Positions 26,045-36,549 of a stretch of 60,841 nucleotides of DNA are shown here, one piece after another. The translations under genes were made by a program, and so were the position numbers. Source of the stretch: Bordetella parapertussis (GTDB lineage: Bacteria > Pseudomonadota > Gammaproteobacteria > Burkholderiales > Burkholderiaceae_A); contig CAMAXF010000009.1 in NCBI GenBank assembly GCA_945862305.1, positions 1 to 60,841 on the forward strand, read 5' to 3'. Positions within the stretch are counted from its first letter, which is position 1, and every line of letters starts with the position of its first letter. A model generated the notes under the pieces. The model saw only the letters and a program-made list of their open reading frames with translations. It had not been told where the DNA came from and made no database searches.

Positions 26045-26062
26045 TGTCATGTGAAATTGACA
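26045..26062. promoter_or_regulatory. Candidate PpsR/CrtJ operator upstream of aceA
   Basis: TGTCATGTGAAATTGACA fits TGT-N12-ACA exactly and shares AAATTGACATT (to 26065) with the operator in front of bchF. It sits in the 257-base spacer between the exporter operon and aceA, about 205 bases before the aceA start. The rest of the spacer holds an AT-rich stretch (about 26110-26192) but no convincing -35/-10 pair that I can pin down. The match is sequence only; binding is an inference. Confidence 0.5.
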
Positions 26063-26068
26063 TTTCAC
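26051..26068. repeat. Perfect inverted repeat in the aceA upstream region
   Basis: GTGAAAT-TGAC-ATTTCAC: 7-base arms, 4-base centre, overlapping the PpsR-like site. No T-run follows, so a transcription terminator for the exporter operon is unlikely; a dimeric-regulator operator is more plausible. Confidence 0.6.
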
Positions 26069-26267
26069 GATCCAAAACAACCCTGTTGCGGAGCATCAGA
26101 ACCGCTTTTCAAGGCTTGATTGAGCGTTTCTTCATACAAAATTTGCCATTTAAATAACTGATTTATATGGTTTAAATTTTTTAAAAGTTTCTGTTTGCGG
26201 TGCCGCCAATTCGCCGTGTGCGCCCCTAGGATGAACTCACCAAATTTTCATCTCAAGGAGATTCACC

Positions 26268-27576
<1,309 letters not shown>

Positions 27577-27593
<17 letters not shown>

Positions 27594-28524
27594 GCGAGCC
27601 AGGGCGGGAGGGAGCCGCGCGGCCTGGGCTGCGCGGTGTTGTCGGACGGGGGGGCTTCGGCCCCCCTGTTTCTTGTTGGGAGAGTTCGAAGCGGGCCGAG
27701 CCATCTTGGCCGAGCTGCTTCACCAGCCAGGGCAGGGCCTCTTCGAGGCTCGCCTGAAGTCCGAACGGCGGATTCAGAATAATCAAATGGCTGCCCATCA
27801 GCCCAAGGCCATCCTTCACGGGGCTGCGCACTTTCAGGCTCACCAACAGGCGGCTGCTCGCGGGCAGGGCCATGGTCTGGCGCACGAAGCGGTCGACCTC
27901 GAGTCGGGCCACCATGGGCACCCAGATCACATAGCAGCCCGTGGCGAAACGCGTCATCGCATCGCGCAGCGACTTCAAGGCCTGCGGGTAGTCCGACTTC
28001 AGCTCATAGGATGGGTCCATGAGCACCAGGCCCCGGCGGCTCGCGGGCGGCAGCCAGGCCTTGAGTGACTCAAAGCCATCCTTCTGAAGCGCCTGCGCCC
28101 GGCGGCCCAGGGGGGCCAGCATGTCCTTGAGCAATGGGAAGTCGGTGGGGTGAGCCTCGCAGCAGCGAATGGCATCTTGGCTGCGCATCTGATGCGTGAT
28201 GAGCCAGGGCGAGCCCGGCAAGACCAGGGGCTGATCCGGTGCGGGGCCGGGCTGGGCCGCGCGAACCGCCTGCACATACTGCCGCACCAGGCTGGGCATG
28301 TTGTCTTCACGCATGGGCCACAGCCGACCAAGCCCCGTGTGCCATTCCGATTTCTGGCGGGTCAGTGGGCCGTCGGGGGTGTAGGCGCCTGCGCCGGCAT
28401 GGGTGTCCACCACCAGCACGGGGCCTGGCTTTTGCTGCAGGTGAGACAAGCAGGCCAGCATGACCGCGTGTTTCAGAACGTCAGCGTGGTTCCCAGCATG
28501 GAACGCGTGGCGGTAGGCGAGCAT
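27577..28524 (-). CDS. rlmJ: 23S rRNA (adenine2030-N6)-methyltransferase RlmJ
   Basis: 315 residues. N-terminal [16 protein letters not shown] and the [14 protein letters not shown]-binding motif are diagnostic of RlmJ. The catalytic motif reads DPSY ([14 protein letters not shown]) rather than DPPY. RlmJ of E. coli has 280 residues; this one has an additional Pro/Arg-rich C-terminal tail (about residues 280-315, [16 protein letters not shown]...). The tail is encoded by the aceA terminator hairpin and the last 17 bases of the convergent aceA gene, so it probably arose by stop-codon loss and is unlikely to be functional sequence. Confidence 0.92.
27648..27674 (+). terminator. Intrinsic terminator of aceA
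   Basis: GGGGGGC (27649-27655) pairs perfectly with GCCCCCC (27660-27666) around a TTCG tetraloop, followed by TGTTTCTTGTT. Orientation fits transcripts from aceA, 55 bases upstream. The element lies inside the rlmJ reading frame on the other strand. Confidence 0.85.
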
Positions 28525-28767
28525 GCCCGCACTCTACAGGACTCCCATCGCACCAAGCTGGTGAGTCAGGCCCGTTTCGCGTGCAACTGAACGCACCAGC
28601 AGGGCGCATCCACGCAGGCCTGGGCATCATTTGCAACAGAACACGCGGCCTGCACAGGCTGGCACATGTGTTGCTGAGGGAAGGGCTGCACCAGGCCTTG
28701 CAGCCCACACCGCTTCGGCGCTCGCGAGGTTTCCCACCAACAGAACTTGATTCAGGAGCCTTTCCCC

Positions 28768-29862
28768 ATGACCACCCAAAGAAGACATTTCCTACGTGCC
28801 GGCGCCACCACAGGCGTCGCAGCCGGTGCATTGGCCTTCCCTATGATTGCCAAGGCCCAACAGAAGTTCAACTGGAAGATGACCAGTGCCTATCCGAAGG
28901 GCTCACCCTTCTACATGGCCGGCCCGGGCAGCGCCACCGACCTCGCCAAGATGATCTCGGACATGTCCGATGGCCGCCTGAACATTCAGGTCTACGGCGC
29001 GGGTGAGCTCATTCCTGCATTCGAGGGGTTCGACGCCGTGCGCGCGGGCACGGTGGAGATGAACCACGCCAACAGCTACTTCTGGACAGGCAAGACCTTT
29101 GCGGCCCAGTACTTCACGGCCGTGCCCTTTGGCATGAACTTCCAGGGCATGAATGGCTGGTTCTACGATGGTGGCGGCATCGACCTCTGGAACGAGGTCT
29201 ACGCACCCTTTGGCATGGTGGCCATGCCCTGCGGCAACACGGGCGTGCAGATGACGGGCTGGTTCAAGAAAGAAATCAAGACGGTGGCCGACCTGAAAGG
29301 CCTGAAGATGCGCATTCCCGGCCTGGCAGGCAAGGTCTATGCAAGCCTTGGCGTAGACGTGAAGGTGCTGCCGGGCGGAGAGATTTTCCCCGCATTGGAG
29401 CGCGGTGTGATTGATGCGGCCGAGTTCGTTGGCCCCTTCCAAGACCGTCGTCTTGGCCTGCAAAAGGCTGCCAAGTTCTACTACACCACCGGCTGGCATG
29501 AGCCCGCAACGGTCTCTGAGCTGCTCATCAACAAGGCCGCCTGGGACAAGCTTCCCAAAGACCTGCAGGCCATTGTTCGCAGCGCCTCTGCAGCCTGCAA
29601 TGTCATCAGCGAAGGCTGGTGCCAGAAGAACAATGCCGAGGCCATGGACGAGCTCATCAAGAAGGACAAGGTCAACGCACGTCCGCTGCCCGATGTCGTC
29701 ATTGCGGCCCTTCGCAAAGAAACCGACAAGGTGCTCAAAGAGGCCATCGCCAAGGACCCCCTCACGAAGAAGGTGCATGATTCTTACTTCGCCTTCAAGG
29801 CAAAGTACGACTCCTGGACCAAGGTCAGCGAGGCGCATTATCACAACAAGGTCAAAGGCTAA
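28768..29862 (+). CDS. TRAP transporter substrate-binding protein (DctP family, TakP-like)
   Basis: 364 residues. Twin-arginine-like signal (QRRHFLRAG...AKAQ, residues 4-30). The mature part has DctP-family blocks: FEGFDAVRAGTVEM, GNTGVQMTGWFKKEIKTVADLKGLKMR with the arginine that binds a substrate carboxylate, and PALERGVIDAAEFVGPFQDRRLGLQKAAKFYY. The resemblance to TakP suggests a 2-oxo or related carboxylic acid as ligand. CAGGAG precedes the ATG at 28768; an upstream in-frame TTG at 28747 is disfavoured. The 243-base spacer before it shows no structure or promoter I can defend. Confidence 0.9.
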   Translation: MTTQRRHFLRAGATTGVAAGALAFPMIAKAQQKFNWKMTSAYPKGSPFYMAGPGSATDLAKMISDMSDGRLNIQVYGAGELIPAFEGFDAVRAGTVEMNHANSYFWTGKTFAAQYFTAVPFGMNFQGMNGWFYDGGGIDLWNEVYAPFGMVAMPCGNTGVQMTGWFKKEIKTVADLKGLKMRIPGLAGKVYASLGVDVKVLPGGEIFPALERGVIDAAEFVGPFQDRRLGLQKAAKFYYTTGWHEPATVSELLINKAAWDKLPKDLQAIVRSASAACNVISEGWCQKNNAEAMDELIKKDKVNARPLPDVVIAALRKETDKVLKEAIAKDPLTKKVHDSYFAFKAKYDSWTKVSEAHYHNKVKG

Positions 29863-29870
29863 GCCGTTTT

Positions 29871-30380
29871 ATGTCCGAACACGTCCTGCAGCGCATTGAG
29901 TCGTGGATTGCCAGAACCGGCCGCATCTGCTCTTGGCTGGTTCTGGTGATTGTGGTGCTCATGGCCACCAATGTATTGCTCCGTTACACCATGAGTGTGG
30001 GAAGTGTTTGGGCGCAGGAGTTGGAGTGGCACCTGCTGGTGCCACTCATTCTTCTGGTGATGAGCTGGGGGATTCAGTCGGGCGAGAGCCCCCGCATTGA
30101 TGTGCTGTATGCCGGTTATGCACCCCGCAAGAAGCTCCAAGTCGACCTGTTCGCGGAGCTGCTGACCATGGCCGTGGCGCTCACCGTGGCCTGGCTCTCC
30201 GTGGCCTATGTCATGCAGTCGTTCTCCATCATGGAGGGCTCGCCGGACCCGGGTGGCATTCCGTATCGCTGGGTCATCAAGGCGCTCATCCCCATTGGCT
30301 TTGCCATGCTCTTCTTACAGGCCTTCGCTGCCTTCTTCAGAACCCTGCACCGCTACCAGGCACTGGACAAAACACAATGA
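29871..30380 (+). CDS. TRAP transporter small membrane subunit (DctQ)
   Basis: 169 residues, four predicted membrane helices (about 20-40, 52-70, 92-112, 135-155) with the DctQ pattern VLLRYTMSVGSVWAQELEWHLLVPLILLVMSWG. Sits 8 bases after the binding-protein gene and overlaps the DctM start (ATGA). Confidence 0.9.
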   Translation: MSEHVLQRIESWIARTGRICSWLVLVIVVLMATNVLLRYTMSVGSVWAQELEWHLLVPLILLVMSWGIQSGESPRIDVLYAGYAPRKKLQVDLFAELLTMAVALTVAWLSVAYVMQSFSIMEGSPDPGGIPYRWVIKALIPIGFAMLFLQAFAAFFRTLHRYQALDKTQ

Positions 30381-31702
30381 GTTTCAATGAATGGATGGCG
30401 CTGGCCATGCTGGCCGGCTTCTTCAGCCTGCTCATGCTGGGCGTTCCGATTGCCATCAGTCTGGCGGTGTCTGGCTTCGTCTTTGGCCTGGTGGGCTTTG
30501 GTCCCATGCTCTTCAACCTGGTGCCGGCCCGCATCTTCGGCGTGGTGGCGAACTATCAATGGCTGGCCATCCCACTCTTTGTCTTCATGGGCGTCATGCT
30601 CGAGAAGTCTCGGCTCGCCGACGACCTCCTCGATGTTGTTGGCCACATCGCCGGAGGCATCCGGGGTGGCATGGCCATTGGCATTGTGCTGGTGGGTGTG
30701 CTCTTGGGGGCCACCACGGGCATTGTGGGGGCTACCATCATCACGCTGGGCATGCTTACACTGCCCACGCTGCTGCGGCGGGGCTATGACCCCGCCATTG
30801 CCTGCGGCACCATCTGTGCCTCGGGCACGCTGGGCCAGATCATCCCCCCAAGCCTCATTTTGATTGTGCTCTCCGACATCATGCAGCTGTCGGTGGGCAC
30901 CCTCTTTGCCGCGGCCGTGGGGCCCGGCATGCTGCTGGCCGCGGTCTACTGCATCTACATCATCGTGTTTGGCATGATCTATCCGGACAAGGTGCCACCG
31001 CTGCCCAAAGACGAGCGCGATGCCGTCTCAGTGAGAGAACTCTGGACCCGATTCTTCAAGGTGGTGGTGCCACCGCTGCTGCTGGTGGTGGCCGTGCTGG
31101 GCTCGATCATCGGTGGTGTGGCGGCGCCCACGGAGGCTGCCGCCATGGGCGCGATTGGTGCCATGCTGGTCACCATTGGTGCCGGGCGTTTCTCCTTCAA
31201 GGCCCTTCGCGAGGCCACCGAGGGCACCGCCAAGATCACGGCGGTCATGCTCTTCATCCTGGTCTGTGCCCAGATCTTTGCCCTGGCCTTCCGAGGCCTC
31301 AATGGCGAAGACCTGATCCACGACCTCTTTGAGTTCATCCCCGGAGGCGTGACGGCCGACATCATCTTCTTAATGGTGCTGATCTTCGTACTGGGCTTCT
31401 TTCTGGAGTGGATTGAGATCAGCTACATTGCGGTGCCGCTGTTCCTTCCCGTCTTCATTGCCCAGGATGTCAACCTTGTATGGCTGGCCATGCTCATCTG
31501 CTTGAACCTTCAGTCCTCTTTCCTTACGCCACCATTTGGCTGGGCGCTGTTCTTCCTGAAGGGTGTGGCCCCACCCGAGGTTCGCACCATCGACATCTAC
31601 AAGGGTGTGATTCCATTCATCGCGATGCAGATCGTGGCGATTGCCATCGTGTTCTCGATTCCAAGCATTGCCCTGTGGCTGCCGGAATACATTGGGTGGT
31701 GA
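30377..31702 (+). CDS. TRAP transporter large permease (DctM)
   Basis: 441 residues, about twelve helices. Family blocks: GVPIAISLAVSGFVFGL, GVLLGATTGIVGATIITLGMLTLPTLLRRGYDPAIACGTICASGTLGQIIPPSLILIVL, and VAAPTEAAAMGAIGA. It forms the Na+-dependent transport path, fed by the preceding binding protein. The gene ends 4 bases before the amidohydrolase-like gene, implying a single transcript. Confidence 0.93.
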   Translation: MSFNEWMALAMLAGFFSLLMLGVPIAISLAVSGFVFGLVGFGPMLFNLVPARIFGVVANYQWLAIPLFVFMGVMLEKSRLADDLLDVVGHIAGGIRGGMAIGIVLVGVLLGATTGIVGATIITLGMLTLPTLLRRGYDPAIACGTICASGTLGQIIPPSLILIVLSDIMQLSVGTLFAAAVGPGMLLAAVYCIYIIVFGMIYPDKVPPLPKDERDAVSVRELWTRFFKVVVPPLLLVVAVLGSIIGGVAAPTEAAAMGAIGAMLVTIGAGRFSFKALREATEGTAKITAVMLFILVCAQIFALAFRGLNGEDLIHDLFEFIPGGVTADIIFLMVLIFVLGFFLEWIEISYIAVPLFLPVFIAQDVNLVWLAMLICLNLQSSFLTPPFGWALFFLKGVAPPEVRTIDIYKGVIPFIAMQIVAIAIVFSIPSIALWLPEYIGW

Positions 31703-31706
31703 TGCC

Positions 31707-33317
31707 ATGACACAGTCATTCTGGGGACGCAGGGGCATGGCCGTGGCCCCACACAGCCTGGCGGCGGAGTCCGCGGTGGCGGTGCTGCGAGAGGGGGGCA
31801 ATGCCATCGAGGCCATGGTCTCGGCCGCGGCCACCATCGCGGTGGTTTATCCACACATGAATGGCATTGGCGGGGACTCCTTCTGGGTGATGCGTGGGCC
31901 CAACGGGGTGCCCGGTGGCATCGACGCCAGTGGACACAGTGCCGCGGCTGCAAGCCTGCAGGCGTATCAAGACCAGGGCATGCGCGACCGCATTCCATTT
32001 CGTGGTGGCCCGGCCGCGCTCACCGTGGCGGGAACCGTGGGGGGCTGGGGCTTGGCCCACGACGTCTCGCGCAGCATCGGGGGTCGGCTGCCGCTTTCGC
32101 GCCTGCTGGCCGATGCCATTTGGTATGCGGAGCATGGTGTTCCCGTGACAGCCAGCCAGGCCATGAGCACGCAGGCCAAGCTCTCGGAGCTTGCACCGGT
32201 GGCGGGCTTTTCCGACACCTTTCTGGTGAAAGGGGCGCCCCCAGTGGCGGGCAGCCTCTTCAAACAGCCGCGCATGGCGGCCACGTTGCGCAGGCTGGCC
32301 CAGCGGGGCACCGACGATTTTTATCGTGGCGGTCTCGCCAAACAACTGGCGGCCGAGCTCGAGCAATTGGGCAGCCCCATTCGGGCCAACGACCTCGCGG
32401 CCTATGAGGCCCGTCTGGTGAACCCGCTCACGAGCAAGGTGCATGGCGCAGGCCTTCGCAACATGCAGCCGCCCTCGCAAGGCGTGGTCTCGATGATGAT
32501 CCTCGGCATCATGGATCGCGTGATGCGCAAGCACCCCAAGTGCTTGGGCGGGCCCACCTCCGCCAACTTCGTGCATGTGCAGGTCGAGGCCACCAAGCTG
32601 GCCTTCAAGGTTCGCGACCAGCAGCTCACCGACCCGGCCTTCATGAAGGTGCCAGCGCAGTCGCTGTTGTCGGACGAGCACCTCGATGCACTGGCCTCGC
32701 AGCTTCAGCTCGATCGCGCTGCGCCCTGGGGCACGCCCACACAGCCGGGCGACACCGTGTGGATGGGCGTGGTCGACCAGCACGGTGTGGCTGTATCTTT
32801 CATTCAGAGCATCTATCACGAGTTTGGCTCGGGCCTGGTGCTGCCCGAGACTGGCGTGAACTGGCAGAACCGGGGCTGCGGCTTCAGCCTCGACCCATCC
32901 CACATCAATTGCCTGGCACCGCGCAAGCGCCCGTTTCACACCCTCAATGCCGGCCTGGCCGAACTTGATGGCGGTGGCACCATGGTCTACGGCACCATGG
33001 GCGGTGATGGACAGCCGCAGACCCAGGCCACGGTCTTCACGCGCATTCACCACTTCGGCATGGATCCACAGGCCGCCATTGAGGCACCGCGATGGTTGCT
33101 GGGCCGCACCTGGGGGCAGGCGAGCGACAGCCTCAAGCTCGAGTCTCGCTTCGGTGCGGATGTGGTGGAGGCGCTTCGGGCCAAGGGCCATTGGGTGGAG
33201 TCCATCGGGGCCTGGGATGAATCCGTGGGCCATGCGGGTGCCATCGTTCGTCAGGCCAATGGCCTGCTGTCGGGTGGCTTCGACCCGCGCTCCAACGGTG
33301 CTGTTGCGGCATTCTGA
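31707..33317 (+). CDS. Gamma-glutamyltransferase-family Ntn-hydrolase (possibly HpxW-like amidohydrolase)
   Basis: 536 residues. The GGT fold is shown by HSLAAESAVAVLREGGNAIEAMVSAAATIAVVYPHMNGIGGDSFW, the central autoprocessing site and the C-terminal MVYGTMGGDGQPQTQ. The likely N-terminal nucleophile is T350 (PGDTVWMGVVD), where classical GGT has TTHYSVVD; proteolysis before it would give the two active subunits. No signal peptide, so it is presumably cytoplasmic, unlike periplasmic glutathione-degrading GGT. That fits oxamate amidohydrolase HpxW or another amide hydrolase acting on TRAP-imported substrate. Start ATG 31707 has only a weak Shine-Dalgarno (GGTGG). Confidence 0.85.
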   Translation: MTQSFWGRRGMAVAPHSLAAESAVAVLREGGNAIEAMVSAAATIAVVYPHMNGIGGDSFWVMRGPNGVPGGIDASGHSAAAASLQAYQDQGMRDRIPFRGGPAALTVAGTVGGWGLAHDVSRSIGGRLPLSRLLADAIWYAEHGVPVTASQAMSTQAKLSELAPVAGFSDTFLVKGAPPVAGSLFKQPRMAATLRRLAQRGTDDFYRGGLAKQLAAELEQLGSPIRANDLAAYEARLVNPLTSKVHGAGLRNMQPPSQGVVSMMILGIMDRVMRKHPKCLGGPTSANFVHVQVEATKLAFKVRDQQLTDPAFMKVPAQSLLSDEHLDALASQLQLDRAAPWGTPTQPGDTVWMGVVDQHGVAVSFIQSIYHEFGSGLVLPETGVNWQNRGCGFSLDPSHINCLAPRKRPFHTLNAGLAELDGGGTMVYGTMGGDGQPQTQATVFTRIHHFGMDPQAAIEAPRWLLGRTWGQASDSLKLESRFGADVVEALRAKGHWVESIGAWDESVGHAGAIVRQANGLLSGGFDPRSNGAVAAF

Positions 33318-33326
33318 GGCGCTGAC

Positions 33327-34778
33327 ATGGCCGTGACGTCCGCCACGCCCTTTGACGAACTTCTTCTCGCCTACGGGGCCGATGCGGCCGGGGCAATCCC
33401 GCGTGCGCACCTCGAGGGCTTTTGGACATGGCTGGCCAGCCAGCCCACCGAGTCCTTGGAGCGGGCCCGACAAGATGCAGACCTTCTTTTTCGTCGCGTG
33501 GGCATCACCTTCAATGTTTATGGGGATGAAGCCGGGGCCGAGCGGCTCATTCCCTTCGACCTCATCCCACGAGTGCTGTCGGGCTCGGAGTGGGCCACCC
33601 TGGAGCGCGGCCTGCAGCAACGGGTGCAGGCACTCAACGCGTTTTTAGAAGACGTTTACTGCGAGGGTGGACGCATCATTCAGGAGGGCATCGTGCCCGC
33701 CGAGCTCATCTACCAGAACCCACAGTACCGCCCCGAGATTGCAGGCATCCGGCTGCCCCACAAGGTCTGGGCCCACATCAGTGGGGTGGACATCGTACGG
33801 GCCGGGGAGGGCGAGTTCTTTGTGCTCGAGGACAACCTGCGGGTGCCCTCGGGCGTGTCCTACATGATCGAAGACCGTCGGGTGATGATGCGGCTCTTCC
33901 CGGAGCTCTTCGCCCAGCATGCGGTCGCACCGGTGGAGCATTACCCCGACCTGCTGCTCGAGCACCTTCGCTCGGTGGCCCCGCCCGGGGTCGATGACCC
34001 CACGGTGGTCATCCTCACGCCTGGTGTCTTTAACAGCGCCTATTTTGAGCATGCCTATCTGGCCCAGCAGATGGGCGTGGAGCTCGTGGAGGGCCCGGAC
34101 CTCTTTGTGTCGGAAGGGCGTGTGTTTGCCAAGACCACGCGGGGGCCACAACGCATCGATGTGATCTACCGGCGCATCGATGACGACTTCCTTGACCCAC
34201 TCGTCTTTCGTGCCGACTCGGTGCTGGGGGTGCCGGGCCTGGTCTCGGTCTTTCGGGCGGGCCGGGTCTCGATCTGCAACGCCATTGGCACCGGCATTGC
34301 CGATGACAAGGCGGTTTATCCGTTCGTGCCCGACATGATTCGCTTCTATCTGGATGAAGACCCCGTGCTCTCGAATGTGCCCACCTTTCTGTGCCGTCGG
34401 CCCGATGAGTGTGAACATGTGCTGGCCAATCTCAAAGACCTCGTGGTCAAGGAAACCCATGGCGCCGGTGGCTACGGCATGCTCATTGGTCCGGCTGCGA
34501 GCCAGGCCGAGATCGAGGCCTTCCGCCAGCGGATCATTGCCTCGCCGCAGACTTACATCGCCCAGCCCACGCTGGCCTTGTCCACCTGCCCCACCATGGT
34601 CTCCGAGGGCATTGCACCCCGGCATGTCGACCTGCGCCCCTTTGTGCTCAGTGGTCGCAAGACCTCCATGGTGCCGGGCGGCCTCACCCGCGTGGCCTTG
34701 AAGAAGGGCTCGCTGGTGGTGAATTCCTCGCAGGGTGGCGGCACCAAAGACACCTGGGTTCTCGACGATGCTCAGTAG
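33327..34778 (+). CDS. Circularly permuted ATP-grasp protein (DUF404/DUF407 type)
   Basis: 483 residues. N-terminal FDELL..YGADAAGAIPRAHLEGFWTWL and the family blocks RLIPFDLIPRVLSGSEWATLERGLQQRVQALNAFLEDVY, DNLRVPSGVSYMIEDRRVMMRLFPELF and KETHGAGGYGML mark the permuted ATP-grasp group linked to alpha-E and transglutaminase genes. Such enzymes are predicted to make an amide or peptide bond using ATP; no substrate is established. It starts 9 bases after the GGT-like gene and overlaps the alpha-E gene by 11 bases. Confidence 0.9.
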   Translation: MAVTSATPFDELLLAYGADAAGAIPRAHLEGFWTWLASQPTESLERARQDADLLFRRVGITFNVYGDEAGAERLIPFDLIPRVLSGSEWATLERGLQQRVQALNAFLEDVYCEGGRIIQEGIVPAELIYQNPQYRPEIAGIRLPHKVWAHISGVDIVRAGEGEFFVLEDNLRVPSGVSYMIEDRRVMMRLFPELFAQHAVAPVEHYPDLLLEHLRSVAPPGVDDPTVVILTPGVFNSAYFEHAYLAQQMGVELVEGPDLFVSEGRVFAKTTRGPQRIDVIYRRIDDDFLDPLVFRADSVLGVPGLVSVFRAGRVSICNAIGTGIADDKAVYPFVPDMIRFYLDEDPVLSNVPTFLCRRPDECEHVLANLKDLVVKETHGAGGYGMLIGPAASQAEIEAFRQRIIASPQTYIAQPTLALSTCPTMVSEGIAPRHVDLRPFVLSGRKTSMVPGGLTRVALKKGSLVVNSSQGGGTKDTWVLDDAQ

Positions 34779-35724
34779 GCTGGCCGACCACCTCTTCTGG
34801 ATGTCTCGCTACATCGAGCGGGCCGAGAATACTGCGCGCCTGCTCGATGTCCAGCACCAGTCGTCCATGCTGCCCGGTGGCCAAGACCTCGCCCATGAGG
34901 GGTGGCGCGCCGTGCTCACACTCTCGGAGCTCGATGCCCAGTACTGGGCCACCCACGACCGGGTCACGCCCGAGCGCGTATTGAACTTCATGGTGGCCGA
35001 TACCACCAACCCATCGAGCATTGCCAGCTGCCTGCGGGCCGCGCGCGAGAATGCGCGTGCAGTGCGGGTGGTGCTTGCACCTGACCTCTGGGAGGCGGTT
35101 AACAGCAGCTGGCTGGAGTCACAGTCGCTGCTGCGAACCCCGGGCTGGATCCGTGACCCGAGCCGATTCTTCGAGTGGGTGAAGCTGCGGTCTCACCTCT
35201 GCCGTGGCGTGATGATTGGCACCATGCTCAAGGATGAGGCCTTCTTCTTTTCGCGCATTGGGACTTTCCTGGAGCGGGCCGACAACACCGCTCGAATTCT
35301 CGACATCAAGTATGTGTCGCACGCCACGGGGGGTGCGAGTGCCGCGGTGGGCCGAACCGAGTTCTATTTCTGGGCCTCGGTGCTGCGGTCGGTCTCGGCC
35401 TTCGAGATCTATCGAAAGGTCTATCGGGATGTGGTCACGCCGCTGCGCATTGCGGAGCTGTTGATTCAGCGTGCCGACATGCCGCGCTCACTGCTGGCCT
35501 GTCTCAACGAGCTCATGGTGAACCTCGATGCCGTATCGGGTGGCCAGCGTGGCCAGTCGCTTCGCATCGCGGGCCGCATGCAGGCCGAGCTGCAGTACCT
35601 CTCCATTGATGCCGAGTTTGCGCCCACCATTCACCTATTTCTCACGAACTTTCTTGCCGAGACGCACCGGCTGGGCCTTCAGATCAGCGAAGAGTTCTTG
35701 GTGCCCATCGCGGCCACGGCCTGA
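34768..35724 (+). CDS. Alpha-E domain protein (DUF403)
   Basis: 318 residues, almost wholly alpha-helical. N-terminal MLSRLADHLFWMSRYIERAENTARLLD is the family signature, and a second copy of the FLERADNTARILDIKY motif (about residue 165-185) shows the internal repeat. Function unknown; it is always found with permuted ATP-grasp and transglutaminase genes, as here. The start lies inside the ATP-grasp end, and the stop overlaps the next start (TGATG). Confidence 0.9.
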   Translation: MLSRLADHLFWMSRYIERAENTARLLDVQHQSSMLPGGQDLAHEGWRAVLTLSELDAQYWATHDRVTPERVLNFMVADTTNPSSIASCLRAARENARAVRVVLAPDLWEAVNSSWLESQSLLRTPGWIRDPSRFFEWVKLRSHLCRGVMIGTMLKDEAFFFSRIGTFLERADNTARILDIKYVSHATGGASAAVGRTEFYFWASVLRSVSAFEIYRKVYRDVVTPLRIAELLIQRADMPRSLLACLNELMVNLDAVSGGQRGQSLRIAGRMQAELQYLSIDAEFAPTIHLFLTNFLAETHRLGLQISEEFLVPIAATA

Positions 35725-36521
35725 TGCGACTCATCGTCGAGCACCAGACCCAGTACGAGTATTCCGAAATGGTGCGCCATGCGATTCAGCGCATTTATCT
35801 GCAGCCCATCGAGGGTGCCGCCCAGCGGGTGGTGCGCTGGTCACTCTCGGGAACCGGTGAGGTCTGGTCCCAGCCCGACGCCCATGGCAACACCATGTCC
35901 CTCATGGTCGTGGACAAGCCCACGCAACTCATCAGCATTCGGGTGAGTGGCGAGGTGGATGTGATGCGGCCGGATGCCCGCCTCGGGCTCTCGAACCCGG
36001 ATGAGGTGAGCGCCGTGCCAGTGGCCTATTTTCTTCGCTCAACGCCGCTCACCGACGCCTCAGACGACCTTTTGGAGTTTGGCCGCACACATCTGCATTC
36101 CCAGACCCGTGAGGGCCTGATTGCACTGGCCAGCGCCATTGAAGACAAGCTCACCTACACGCCCGGCGCGACCGACGTGGGCAGCACCGCCCTGGAGGCC
36201 TGGGCCCGCGGCGCCGGTGTCTGTCAGGACCATGCCCATGTGATGATCGCCATCTGCCGCAGCATGGGCCTGCCCGCCCGTTATGTGAGCGGCTATTTGG
36301 CGGGTGAGGCCCGCGCAAGCGAGGCCACCCATGCCTGGATGGAGTGCTGGGTGGAAGGCCAGTGGCAGGGCATCGACGCCACCCATCGGTGTGGTGTGGG
36401 AGACCGCTGGCTGAGGCTGGCCGTGGGGGCCGACTACGAGGCCGTGTCTCCGGTGCGGGGTGTTCGCCGCGGCGGGGGCGTGGAGTCCATGCGCGTGGTG
36501 GTGTCGGTGCACCAAGGCTGA
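35724..36521 (+). CDS. Transglutaminase-like cysteine protease
   Basis: 265 residues. N-terminal beta region (MRLIVEHQTQYEYSEMVRHAIQRIYLQP) and a transglutaminase core with Cys in GAGVCQDHAHVM, His in THAWMECW and Asp in GIDATH, the complete triad. In this gene family the domain is expected to hydrolyse or transfer peptide amide bonds, possibly cleaving the product of the ATP-grasp enzyme. No signal peptide. Followed 28 bases later by the Anbu gene. Confidence 0.9.
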   Translation: MRLIVEHQTQYEYSEMVRHAIQRIYLQPIEGAAQRVVRWSLSGTGEVWSQPDAHGNTMSLMVVDKPTQLISIRVSGEVDVMRPDARLGLSNPDEVSAVPVAYFLRSTPLTDASDDLLEFGRTHLHSQTREGLIALASAIEDKLTYTPGATDVGSTALEAWARGAGVCQDHAHVMIAICRSMGLPARYVSGYLAGEARASEATHAWMECWVEGQWQGIDATHRCGVGDRWLRLAVGADYEAVSPVRGVRRGGGVESMRVVVSVHQG

Positions 36522-36549
36522 TTCCTAACGCTGATTTAGACTCTCACCC

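Noticed and set aside
26116..26144. TTGATT with a downstream AT-rich box as the aceA promoter
   Set aside because: No -10-like hexamer falls at 16-18 bases; the AT-rich stretch gives many weak matches and no unique choice.
31716..33620. 634-codon antisense frame over the GGT-family gene
   Set aside because: Same reason: mirror of a well-supported gene, no ribosome binding site, no recognisable domains.
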